From Paramacrobiotus metropolitanus (taxonomy: Eukaryota > Tardigrada > Eutardigrada > Parachela > Macrobiotidae), in assembly GCF_019649055.1 (NCBI RefSeq), contig NW_026570288.1:620001-684000 (forward strand): a DNA stretch of 64,000 nucleotides, given 5' to 3'. The translations under genes and the position numbers were made by a program. The notes beneath the pieces are model-generated. The model was not told the origin of the DNA, searched no databases, and saw nothing but the letters and a program-made list of their open reading frames with translations. Shown here one piece after another: positions 36,978 to 46,285 of the stretch; position 1 is the first letter of the stretch, and every line of letters starts with the position of its first letter.

Positions 36978-37594
36978 GAGTTTGGGTGGGATCAATGGTA
37001 CTATTAGATTGTGTCATTTGGTGTTCGTGCACCCGCCACGCAGTGCGTAAGCAACCTGCAGCTTCCTCCTGAAGCGGATCCGATTATTCTTTACATTTGT
37101 CAGTTGGTACCGCATACAAACTCATGTATGCAGGTCGCTTCCACGTCGTACCTTTTCTACTGCATTTTCTAAACAATCTTCGCACAGTTCTGGTAATAGA
37201 GAAAGAAACACACAACTAGAATATTAGTTCGAGGGCTGTTTTACCAACCGTGCTGCTGGTGCCGGCGATCACAACCTGGAACCGGGTATTGTATCCTCCA
37301 TACACCATCAAAAAAGCCCAAGCGGAAAGCTGTCAACGCGCCACACATGATCGTTATTTTTTGGTTATAAACTAGCGTGGCTTGCTGAATTCTTTATATT
37401 TAACAGTGTAGAATCCTGTTGTTGTTCTACAGAATGCGTCGACGATTTATCAGCCGCGTCGTATCGCGTTCCTAGTGATCGATGGTTTTCTGGCGTTACT
37501 CGCCGGAGCAGTTTTGATGTGGCAGACGTGGAAAGTAGAAACTGTGCGTCCACAAAAGTCCGGTTTCGGTGCTCGTCCACAATTTGCAAAGTAG
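36978..37594 (+). pseudogene. Decayed second copy of the TMEM218-like gene
   Basis: The order and much of the sequence of the gene at 33672-34320 recur here. The GTTTGGGTGGGATC of exon 1, the LLVPAI-T part and AQAESCQRA of exon 2, and an intact exon 3 from 37433 (NASTIYQPRRIAFLVID... to TAG 37592) are all recognisable. Damage is clear: no ATG corresponds to the original start, a small insertion shifts exon 1, and the exon 2 donor GTAAAG has become GTTATA. Introns can be aligned in part too, so it arose by DNA duplication rather than retrocopying. The BTB gene lies between the two copies. Confidence 0.75.
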
Positions 37595-37767
37595 TTATCA
37601 GTTATCGATCGAAGTACGTTGTAGTTATCGTTGTATATTCTATGTTCAGGTTGGCCCGCAAGCGTTATAGAGCGCTATTATTTTACAGCCGTAAATGCTC
37701 AAGTGATTGTTGCAGCGTTTTCAAATATGACTCGACTACTGTAGTGTGTACAATCAGTACTACATGT

Positions 37768-37958
37768 ACGTACTCTAGAGCCACTGCAAAGGTACGTCCA
37801 CTCAGACCGGAAGCAGCCCGCGTCGTTATGGAAGCGGGAAAGAAGATGATGCAGCATAACAACAAGAAACGGGGGAAGAGCGGCAACACCAATGCAATGC
37901 ATCGGTATCAAAATCAAAAGCGTTAAGTTGCGGCATCTCTCCAGTCATCTGAAATAAA
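37768..37958 (+). CDS. 3' end of an unidentified gene
   Basis: An acceptor-like TACTCTAG precedes a frame reading AAKVRPLRPEAA-like residues (ATAKVRPLRPEAARVVMEAG), then a Lys/Asn-rich basic tail ending YQNQKR and TAA at 37924-37926. An AATAAA at 37953-37958 lies only 27 bases after the stop, so this looks like a genuine transcript end. No upstream exon could be linked; the decayed TMEM218-like copy next to it is the only candidate and its frame already stops. Confidence 0.35.
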
Positions 37959-39607
37959 ATTAAACCAAAATTAATGTTCATGTCTCTATGATGGGATTGA
38001 TTGCGCCCGTCAAGTGCTGATACGTCAAACAACTGCACCGGGGCGACACGGATCCGCTCCAGTTAGAAAAGTTAATTTATCTTATTTTTCTACATTTACT
38101 TTGATTACGCAACAAAATTTTATTAAACAGTAACAAATAGCTGTCTAGTCCTCTTTTATTATACTCTCCTCTCACTAAAATAATGAATGTCACCGTGTTT
38201 GGTTTTTGTATGTCTTATTTACATGTGGATGTTGGGGAAAAACTAACGGATTTCATTTGGGTCCATTAATTTAACAGAATATAACGTATGGTCTCCTGGA
38301 CTGTTAACAGGACATTTATATCCATTTTGTCATTGATGGCGCCTGTGATATTTCGATGTTCTATAGACCGGCTTTCTTCCCTGATCGATACGCACCCGGT
38401 TACGTTCTTGTGACAGCTATAGCTTTGCTAAAGCCTTTTCATTGCTAAATCTTTAATGTGTAGACGGATGATTTTATTTCACAAAATGCGGTAACATCAC
38501 ACTTTCAAAACAACATCATTTGGGTTAGCATTGGTAATTTGCTACCTGAAACGCGCGATATTATGCCGGCTTTCTTCCCTGATCAATACCCGGTTACGTT
38601 CTTGTGCATCTGCAGATACAGCGTGATTAAAGATAGCCTGCAACCGGCAGTATTATGCAGGCTCCATTTTTCGGTCGATATGCGCTAGCTTTCTGGCTTC
38701 TGCAGGCAGCTCTGCCATACATTTTCGTGTACAGGATAATTATTCCACGATGTTGGACAATAAATCTGTGCATAGAAGTATGTGAGGTATGCATAGTGTT
38801 AAAACATTTTGGTCTTTGTGTGGCTCTATACAAATCACGACCCAGTAGTGCATTACTACTGATTACTAGTTACAATAATTTTTATCTTTCGTCGTTTTTT
38901 GATCGCGCTTTCCTTGATTGATTCTGGTTAATTATTTGTGAACCTTGCATGTTTCACTAGCGTCGCTTACGTTTTACAGGCTGCCAGCCTGCAAGGCTGC
39001 AACGGAAGGAATTTTAATTGGCAATAGCCACCAAGATAACAATAATGGCAAGCGTCGATACACTACTTAATAGTTAAAATTTAAACATTGACTTTTAAAT
39101 TTTACGAAATGGTTTACTGATGTCATGACATGTGACTATGTAACTGCAAGTATAGTAGCAGTCAGGGAATATGTACTGTACCCTGCGCAACTACGTTTCT
39201 GCATGACTTCCAATAACTGACGTATCCTCTTTATTGATGTTCTTATCGCGACATAACAGTCGTAATTCATATCACTACGGTCAACTACTGCACAATTCAG
39301 AATTAAAAAACAACCGAAATCAGTATTATCAAAACAACCGAAATCAATAATTAACTATAATTGGATGTACATAGTACGAGTAACAAGCAGCTTTACACAT
39401 GGGCAAGATTTTTTTAGATAGTCGGTTGGGGAAATCCTGCAGTAACCGTTGTGTATTCCCCATTTCGCTATTCTTGAAACTCTGCTATGCGCTGACCACA
39501 CACTGAAACTGTGGCAGCGTGAGAGATCTGCTATCAGAGATCTGAAACCAGTGATTGCATTTCCCGTACAAACATTTTCTTTTCCCCCGTCTATAAGCGA
39601 ACCGGTG
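37959..39607. other. Intergenic spacer
   Basis: No gene recognised. An approximately 45-base word beginning CCGGCTTTCTTCCCTGATC occurs at 38368 and again, with small changes, at 38566, about 198 bases apart. The text between is not otherwise repeated. Confidence 0.4.
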
Positions 39608-39614
39608 TATAAAA
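39608..39614 (+). promoter_or_regulatory. TATA box of secreted peptide gene 1
   Basis: TATAAAA after GAACCGGTG, 106 bases before the ATG at 39720. The TTAACTCAGTTG about 30 bases downstream resembles an initiator. Confidence 0.6.
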
Positions 39615-39719
39615 ACCCTTTGCATCACTTAGTAATTTTAACTCAGTTGTAAGATACAATAACTTCATCCCGAGCTTCGTTACTATCTAAATTATAAATT
39701 AAAGCCTTTTGCTGCTAGA

Positions 39720-40069
39720 ATGCATAAGCTGACCTTCTACCTATTTATCGCGGTGTTGGTGGCAGTTTGCCATGCCAGTCCACGGGATCGCCGGCAGGTT
39801 GTTAATGCGGTATGTGTTCACACTTCACGGGGCCGTGGTGCAGATGGTTATGATACTTCCCGTAATTATACGCAATGCTCTTTGCTCAACGAATTTGTTT
39901 TTAGGCGGTTGATGCGGCAAAAGCCGTGGGACACGGAGTGGCGGCGGCAGGCGATGCGTTAACCCTGCAAGGAGCCAAAGCCGAGCACCAGGGCGGGCGC
40001 GCCGTTGACCGGGCTGGCGATGCCGTCGGTGACTTGGGCCACGCCATTTACAACCCGAATAAGCCGTAA
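39720..40069 (+). CDS. Small secreted Ala/Gly-rich peptide precursor, copy 1
   Basis: Two exons (39720-39809 and 39905-40069, phase 0, 95-base intron) encode 84 residues. Residues 1-19 are a signal peptide (LTFYLFIAVLVAVCHA). It is followed at once by SPRDRR, a furin-type R-x-R-R site, and then Q, which could cyclise to pyroglutamate. The mature chain of about 58 residues (VDAAKAVGHGVAAAGDALTL..., ending IYNPNKP) has no cysteine. It alternates Ala/Val with Lys/Asp/Gly in a helical, amphipathic-looking pattern. It has its own TATA box and poly(A) signal. The family is unknown to me. An antimicrobial peptide, a secreted lipid-binding or stress-protective protein, or a neuropeptide-like hormone are all possible. 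Copy 2 is at 41411-41851. Confidence 0.85.
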
Positions 40070-40276
40070 AACGAAGGTCAACACCGAATGCCTTTGACCA
40101 CGGATTGAGTCGGATACCGCTGTATAAATTGTATATACGCGTCATGAGATCGAAAATACGAATGGATGGTCCGTGGACCGTGATGCAGAAAAATTCCTTT
40201 GCAGTGCTTTTTTTTAAGAATCTGAATTACATGCATTTTTTCCTCATGTTGCTGTCACCTGTGGTGGAAAATTTCT

Positions 40277-40282
40277 AATAAA
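40277..40282 (+). terminator. Poly(A) signal of peptide gene 1
   Basis: AATAAA, 208 bases after the stop codon, is the first canonical hexamer downstream. Confidence 0.5.
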
Positions 40283-41367
40283 ACTGTTTCACTCCGAAAC
40301 TGATACGAAGTTTTAAACTGATAACCGTCCGGGTATACTAATACTTTATAATAGGTTTTACATGTACATGCAGCATGTGACCATAATATTACTAAATGCT
40401 GTATTTTATAATAAAAAGGGAAATCCCAGAAGTAGATTTCTATATTTTGCCTCCCTGCCAATTTCGAAGTAGTACATGCTACTCTAGGCTCTGCCTTCGA
40501 TTCGATGCAATTAAAAAGCACAATATCCGGTGCACAAAAAATAAAAAAATAATATTGGTACAGGTCATTTAATTACTCTGCTGTAGCAGCATGCTGATGC
40601 AAATGAAGACACATTATCATTTTGTATTATGGACTAGGGTGCGTGCTGACGCTACAACGAAATAAATCAAATAATTATTTCGATGTTCAACCTGGCAGAG
40701 TGGAATCATAATAAAAACTTATACTAAATGTACTAAGTACAGTAATTGGGTACTCGTACAGTCGTACTGTACCTCTGTGCGGTGCAGTTGTTGGCCCTCT
40801 TAAAACCTAAAGCCGTTCAAAAACGATGCTTTTATACGTTACTTACTAGTGTTGTTTTGGTGTGAGTTACATTCCAAGCAACGGTATCACAGTGTACAAC
40901 TGCAGCGTCATGATGTTGCGCCTCGGGTACAATGCCGTGCAGTGCTTGAAATCATTTTTCTAAAATGTTCATGAGCAGAAATTTCCAAAACGTGTTTGTT
41001 GTTATGAAATAAATCATATTTTTTATACGAACTTTTGCACGGTAGCTTATTCAACGAACAATTTCTTGTACTTATTTATGGCCCGTTTATTGTACTGCTA
41101 TAACCGGACATAGACACCGGCCTTGCCTCCACGACTTGGGTGCGTAATGCGCCAGTACAAGTCGGACAATAATACACAATTAAACTATACTTAAGTACCG
41201 GTAATAATAACTGCAGATTTCGCGTATTTCAAATTCCGGGTAGGCATACGTGGTGCTGCTGTATAGAGCTTCAAAAAAATGCGGGAAAGTTCCAAAAAAG
41301 CCGTATTTAATCATGTGCGTTCCAGCCGTTTCGATCACTTTATTTATTGCATCAGTAGCAAGCAGAA
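40283..41367. other. Spacer between the two peptide genes
   Basis: AT-rich with no third copy of the peptide and no other coding signal. GTAC-rich stretches occur near 40735-40780. Confidence 0.4.
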
Positions 41368-41373
41368 TATAAG
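41368..41373 (+). promoter_or_regulatory. Possible TATA box of secreted peptide gene 2
   Basis: TATAAG, 43 bases before the ATG at 41411. This would leave a leader of only about 12 bases, so a more distant promoter (for example the TATAGAG at about 41261) is also possible. Confidence 0.3.
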
Positions 41374-41410
41374 CTGCAAGAATTCGTTATCGATCTCCGT
41401 TATCGTTATC

Positions 41411-41851
41411 ATGCAGAAATTACTCTTATGTGTATTCCTTATGCTGTGCAGCATTGTCTTTTGCCAGGGCAACCCGCGAGAACGCCGGCAACTAGTAAAT
41501 TCCGTAAGTACAAAAATTAATACTAATCAAAAGCTTTGTGCGTTCGTGAACAGTTATTATTTATTAATATTACTGTATTACAGAGTACACTGTACCATAA
41601 TCCTTTTTAGATCACACCCAATTAAATTTTCTTTTTATTTTATCGTAACGTATGCGCATACATTTGGCTCAATTGTGGGCACATTGCAGGCAATCGATGC
41701 CGCAAAATCGGTCGGGCACGGACTAGCGGCAGTGGGTGATGCGCTGACGTTGCAAGGCCACAAGGCGGCTAACCAGGGGGGAAAGGCTGTCGACCGTGCG
41801 GGTGATTCTGTTAAGGATTTGGGAAAAATTGTTTATAACCCAAAATCATAG
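41411..41851 (+). CDS. Small secreted Ala/Gly-rich peptide precursor, copy 2
   Basis: Two exons (41411-41503, 41690-41851, phase 0) again give 84 residues. The signal peptide is KLLLCVFLMLCSIVFC, the furin-type site NPRERR, and the mature chain begins QLVNSAIDAAKSVGHG and ends VYNPKS. Over the 51 alignable residues of the second exon I count 38 identities with copy 1, and the exon structure is the same. The motif DALTLQG and the motif AVDRAGD are unchanged. The 186-base intron is a multiple of three and has no in-frame stop, so retaining it would give a longer protein. The ATG at 41411 was chosen because the signal peptide begins there; the frame is open further upstream. Confidence 0.85.
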   Translation: MQKLLLCVFLMLCSIVFCQGNPRERRQLVNSVSTKINTNQKLCAFVNSYYLLILLYYRVHCTIILFRSHPIKFSFYFIVTYAHTFGSIVGTLQAIDAAKSVGHGLAAVGDALTLQGHKAANQGGKAVDRAGDSVKDLGKIVYNPKS

Positions 41852-41997
41852 TCCCAGAAATTATGTTTCGTTGTTATACTGTATGTATCGGTATGCGAGC
41901 ATCGCTGTCTGTATTATGTATGTACTATGTAGTGTACAATTGCACGTATAAACGTAAGCTTATCTGTTTGGACTAAATGGATTTGTACAAAGCTGTA

Positions 41998-42003
41998 AAT
42001 AAA
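41998..42003 (+). terminator. Poly(A) signal of peptide gene 2
   Basis: AATAAA, about 147 bases after the stop codon. Confidence 0.5.
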
Positions 42004-42671
42004 TTTTTGTTCATGTAATTTTTATCACGGTGACGTTGTGAATTGCTAACTGTAAGTTGAACGGCAAATCTGGGCGTAATAAAACACCCGGTACATTCGC
42101 GAATTCCGCAATTGGCAAGTGCAGTACTGTAGGTTCTGTCCGATAGACTGGCTAAAACATTTTCATAAACAGTTTTATAAAGTACGAGTAAATGCACAGT
42201 CTTCCCGTTCTGTCTGCACCAAATCGAAGCCGGAAACCAACGGGTTGGTTGTTTGTATCAAAGCTTTTTAGCGTCAATAATACTAATTTGGGAAAAACAA
42301 CGTTACGTGGGCAAAAATCTGCAGCTGGGTCCCTACTTTCCATCGTATCTTTTTTGGCAGGATTCGGAGAGGGGTTTTCTTGTATCTGTACGTGTCTACT
42401 GTATTGTTTCAGTGCTCCGAACAAAGAATTACCGTATCCCGAACTGCTGAGAGCGAACAGGCTCCCGGACAAAACAAGGTCAACTAGTTTTGAATAAAGT
42501 TCAAAAATGAACTGTAAAATGCTGATTACCCTGATGTACTGCCTGGATGACCAGATCTAGAATTGCCAGAACCAACCCCATCATATCTTAATAACCAACC
42601 AGCGCCGCTCTTTAATAGTGCATATTAAGTACTGCCGTCAGTAGACTGCACTATTGTCATAATTTATTTTT
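42004..42671. other. Spacer with unconvincing open frames
   Basis: Frames of about 100 codons are open on both strands around 42152-42497. The two overlap, neither shows a domain, signal peptide or splice support, and composition does not favour one strand. Confidence 0.3.
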
Positions 42672-43530
42672 GTTTTAGAAAGCCAGTAGAGCGGAGACGG
42701 CAGATGTCGAGATTTCCGGATCCCCGTTGATCGGTTTGCCTTTGGAACTGCAGTGAGAAGTCTTCCTGAGCCTGGAATTGCACAATCAACAGTGATGCCG
42801 GCGTGTGTGTCAAATCTGGGATGCCGTGATTTCAGCGTCTCCATTGCCAGCGACGATCTGTCTAAGCCAGTTCCCACATGATCACTTTTTGCCGTACAAA
42901 CTGAACGTAAGACAGTCAAGGCCTCCACGCCCATGGTCACCATTACTGGTTCTTTCTCGGACGATGTACGCCATGTCAATACCATAATCGACATGCTAAG
43001 CGCAATAGGGGTCCAGACGTCAAAGGTCAACATTGTCCTGAAAGTCCTCTGGATGCGCGATTTCTTTGACATGAAATCAGAGGCGCACAAAGACCCTGTA
43101 CAAGCCCATCCCGACTGGACACGACTTCACAGTTGGTTGACAAGAAATGTTCCCGGTCTGGGACTCAAAGCACAGTATCATTTCGCTGATTTCTCGCAAT
43201 TGTGCTGCTGCAGTGCGCTGGATGAACAGCCATCAACAGCTGTGAGGTCTGCTTGTTACAGCATCTGTAACTTGCTCGAGCTGGAGAACGTAGGCGTATC
43301 TGTACAGCTGACGCTAGGTGATGAAGTAGGGTACAAAAAAGGTACCAATAAGAATGCCGCAATCCACCCATCAAACGTAAACGATACAGAAAGGTCACAA
43401 TTACAATCATCGGCTGCTGGAACGCGACAGGTATTGTCAATTTCGTTTGCCAATGCAGATTATGTGCACACGATACTTGTGCATGCAGTTACTTTTATAG
43501 ATAGAAGTATGACTATGAACTTACTATGAA
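42672..43530 (+). pseudogene. Unidentified reading frame with one in-frame TGA
   Basis: One plus-strand frame is open from about 42672 to TGA at 43527 except for a TGA at 42879-42881. Several parts look protein-like: VSNLGCRDFSVSIASDDL before the stop, then VTITGSFSDDVRHVNTII, LHSWLTRNVPGLGLKAQYHF and a Cys-rich SQLCCCSALDEQ. A possible donor follows GCGACAG at about 43431 (GTATTG), after which the frame turns AT-rich. No family was recognised. The opposite strand is also open over 42638-43090, with a less protein-like product. It may be a decayed gene or a true gene with a short unseen intron. Confidence 0.35.
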
Positions 43531-44833
43531 GTACGTATGACTACATATGAAGAAATTCTTATAGATAGAAGTTTGACTATGAACGTTGCTGTGGTATAAG
43601 TCGATTCGTTTATGTAGGTTTTAAGATTACGGCAGCCTCGTAAAGGAAGAGGACAACCAGATGAGGTTCACGGTTCACTCTGGATAGGGATAAGCGACGA
43701 AGAACGAAAGCTGCTGTATTCGTGGATTCTTTTAATACATAGATCGGGAATAGGCGCGCTAAACATGCGCTATAGTGTAGACTGTGTGTCCATAGTCCAT
43801 ACTGTAATTGTTTTCCTCATACTCTATTGCTTAACATAGCCAGTGGAAGTAATGACTTTATACTCGTCACGTCCTAGGTTGCTCTAGAGAGTTTCAGACA
43901 CTGTTCTCTTTTTTAGTTTGGTGATGACATGAGTCCCTAATTACATTATTTCGATCGTTTTGCGCACTGACGAATATTGAAACTTTAGTCTGTGTTTGCC
44001 ATCCGATACCCTTTTGAGACTTCGATGTGATCGAACCCGGTAACCGAAGGGTAAATTAACCATTAAATTACAGTAGTAAGATCTATGATGTTGTCTTACT
44101 GTCAGTTACGTAAAAATTTGTTCTGGTCATTTTTGTGAAACTGTGAACTATCGACGATCTTGGTCTGTACCAACCAGTGTGACAATAAAGGCTGAATATT
44201 CAGTTTGTACATGTACAATATGTAAAGGTCACAATCGGGCGGATTCATTAACGAAAGTTTTGCCCTGGACGACAGAACTTCCGTAGGCAAAACCGGTCGG
44301 CTGCATTTCTACCGTACATTATTAACATAATAGCAGTCGTTCCAAACTGCATAAAAATATAACACATTGTTTTAGAACGCCTTTTAAACTTGCAATCCAT
44401 AATTTATCTTTTTAGGCCTGCCTAAATTCTATGAAGTCGGCAGCACAACATTTCAAATAATCACACAAAGCCGATAGGAAAGCTGAGTTCCAAGTTTGCG
44501 GTGTGATAACATGGTCTGTTTACGAACGGTGCACACGAGTTTTAGTTGAAAATTTGCATTGAAAATTTTGGAATGCAAAGTCTATCTAAGCCGCCCTGGC
44601 TTACATGCTGGATGCTCAATGCAGCGATTTTGTTGATGTAGTTGTTAGCACTGACAATCGCAGATAAGTATTTGGCTAACTATGCATCGCTATCAGCTTA
44701 AACAATATAATGACGACGAATTTCTTACTGCACCTGTAAAATTAAGCGCAATCGTGTCTTAGCGCGGATATATATGATGAATGAACCGTTAGTCAACGTT
44801 CATCAACACATATTTCAGCTTTCTCTGGTACAT
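43531..44833. other. Spacer before the chitosanase remnant
   Basis: A 27-base word, TTATAGATAGAAGTATGACTATGAAC and its variant, occurs at about 43495 and 43558 as a direct repeat. No gene is seen. Confidence 0.35.
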
Positions 44834-44842
44834 TATATAAAA
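44834..44842 (+). promoter_or_regulatory. TATA box upstream of the chitosanase frame
   Basis: TATATAAAA, 150 bases before the ATG at 44984. Spacing and form resemble the TATA boxes of neighbouring animal genes. Confidence 0.5.
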
Positions 44843-44983
44843 CGGATTAATTCATTTCACCGACTTCTTTATCGGCACTAAATTTAGTAATCTGTTTCGA
44901 AATATTTATTACGCTGTTTATTCGCTGAAGTCGGGATTTGCATTCTACATATATACAGCACTGCACATGATCTTTGGTTGACC

Positions 44984-45482
44984 ATGGAAACAGATCCTTT
45001 TATCCTTCGAGCACGAAGCTTAACCTGCATTTTCGAGAATGCTAAAACTACAGAGCAATATGGTTACGCTGAAGACATTGGTGATGGACGCGGGGTGACC
45101 TTTGGTTTTATCGGTTTCACAACGTATAACGGAGACGGAGAAAAAGTTATCATGGAGTACATGCGCAGAAAGCCGGACAACAATCCCTTTGAGCCGTTTA
45201 GAAAAGCCCTGGCTAACAAGGGAAAAGGGCTGACCCAGCACTGAAAGTGAACAGAAGTGGATGATTGCGTTTTTGCAACAGCGTTACTGCGCACTGACAA
45301 CGGCCACCGGAGAAACGGGAGAAGAGTGGAAGAAGTCAGTGCCCCGGATTGCCATTTACAAAGATCTGATGGATGCCGGTGCCTGGAAAATGGAAAAGCC
45401 AATCTCCATTGGCCGACAAGTGCCAGGGACTTATCATTCGTCTAATACACATTATAGCAGTCGTGGCTTCTACATTGCGTAA
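44984..45482 (+). pseudogene. GH46 chitosanase remnant, internally deleted and frameshifted
   Basis: The first frame (44984-45244) has the N-terminal half of glycoside hydrolase family 46: LTCIFENAKTTEQYGYAEDI, then GDGRGVTFGFIGFTTYNGDG. The Glu of FEN and the Asp of GDGRG correspond to the catalytic acid and base. The second frame (45234-45482, shifted) has the C-terminal end: EQKWMIAFLQQRYCALT, RIAIYKDLMDAG and WKMEKPISIG. About 110 residues between them (the rest of the substrate cleft in bacterial enzymes of about 240 residues) are missing, and only a few bases separate the two parts. There is no signal peptide. ACCATGG gives a strong start context. The family is mainly bacterial, so transfer is likely, but the host lineage is not shown here. 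Confidence 0.75.
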
Positions 45483-45589
45483 AATTCTAAGCTGCGAACC
45501 TGATAATTAATATTGCAGTAAAATCTTTGATTTGTGGATTACGTTTTATTAATGGTTTGATCGGTTTATGTTCTTGTATAACACCATCG

Positions 45590-45782
45590 AGGTAGATATA
45601 CGAGGTAGATATACGTATCATATAGATAGACGTATAGATATACAGACTGTACGTATATATATAGATACGTATCATATATTATATAGAGATACGTATATAG
45701 GATACATAGTATATACGTATATAGCATATAGTATATAGATACGTATATAGTATATATAGAGATACGTATATAGTTAGATGAA
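45590..45782. repeat. TATA/CGTA microsatellite
   Basis: Imperfect repeats of GATACGTATATA-type words fill this stretch. The same words (TATAGATACGTATCATATATTATAT) continue on the far side of the TIR element at 48493-48519, so the element landed inside the array. Confidence 0.8.
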
Positions 45783-46004
45783 TACAAGCCCAGCACGGAT
45801 GAATAATGTCTTAGGATTTCGAGCATGTAAAAGGGTTAAGTGCATATGTATTAACGTAAATAATGGCACGATGTTTATTACATTAAGGAGGCACGAACAA
45901 AATAAACAGGCGTGAGCAGAACCTGTTATTTTTGCTAATGCGCAGTTCGCTAATTTCAATGACAATTCGATATAATAACACATAGTAACAATCTGGGGAT
46001 TTAC

Positions 46005-46280
46005 AAACAGCCCATGTTAAGCTAATGGCCACCATGGTAACAAGCTTTTGAGTGACCACTGGATACTAACTACGTGACAAGGGTCCCCGACACTTTGCCG
46101 TTGTCTCGAATGTTCTCCCGTTCCACACATCCAATCTGCACGCTCTAAAGTGCTACAGAATCCTCTCAGTGTCGAGAGTGTTCCTGCATCATTAATTTTC
46201 TGGAATGCCCACTACCCACAATCCAGTGGTCACTCAAAAGCTTGTTACCATGGTGGCCATTAGCTTAACATGGGCTGTTT
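46005..46280. repeat. 59-bp inverted repeat, nested MITE-like hairpin
   Basis: 46005-46063 and 46222-46280 are inverted copies (core GGTAACAAGCTTTTGAGTGA) around a 158-base centre. The left arm starts where the outer 224-bp arm ends. A third, diverged half with GGTCACTCAAAAGTTTGTTA lies at about 47828-47885. Confidence 0.8.
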
Positions 46281-46285
46281 GTTAA

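Noticed and set aside
45774-45983. A 69-codon frame almost identical to one at 48292-48522.
   Set aside because: Both lie in the two arms of the same inverted repeat. The identity comes from the DNA repeat, not from a protein family.
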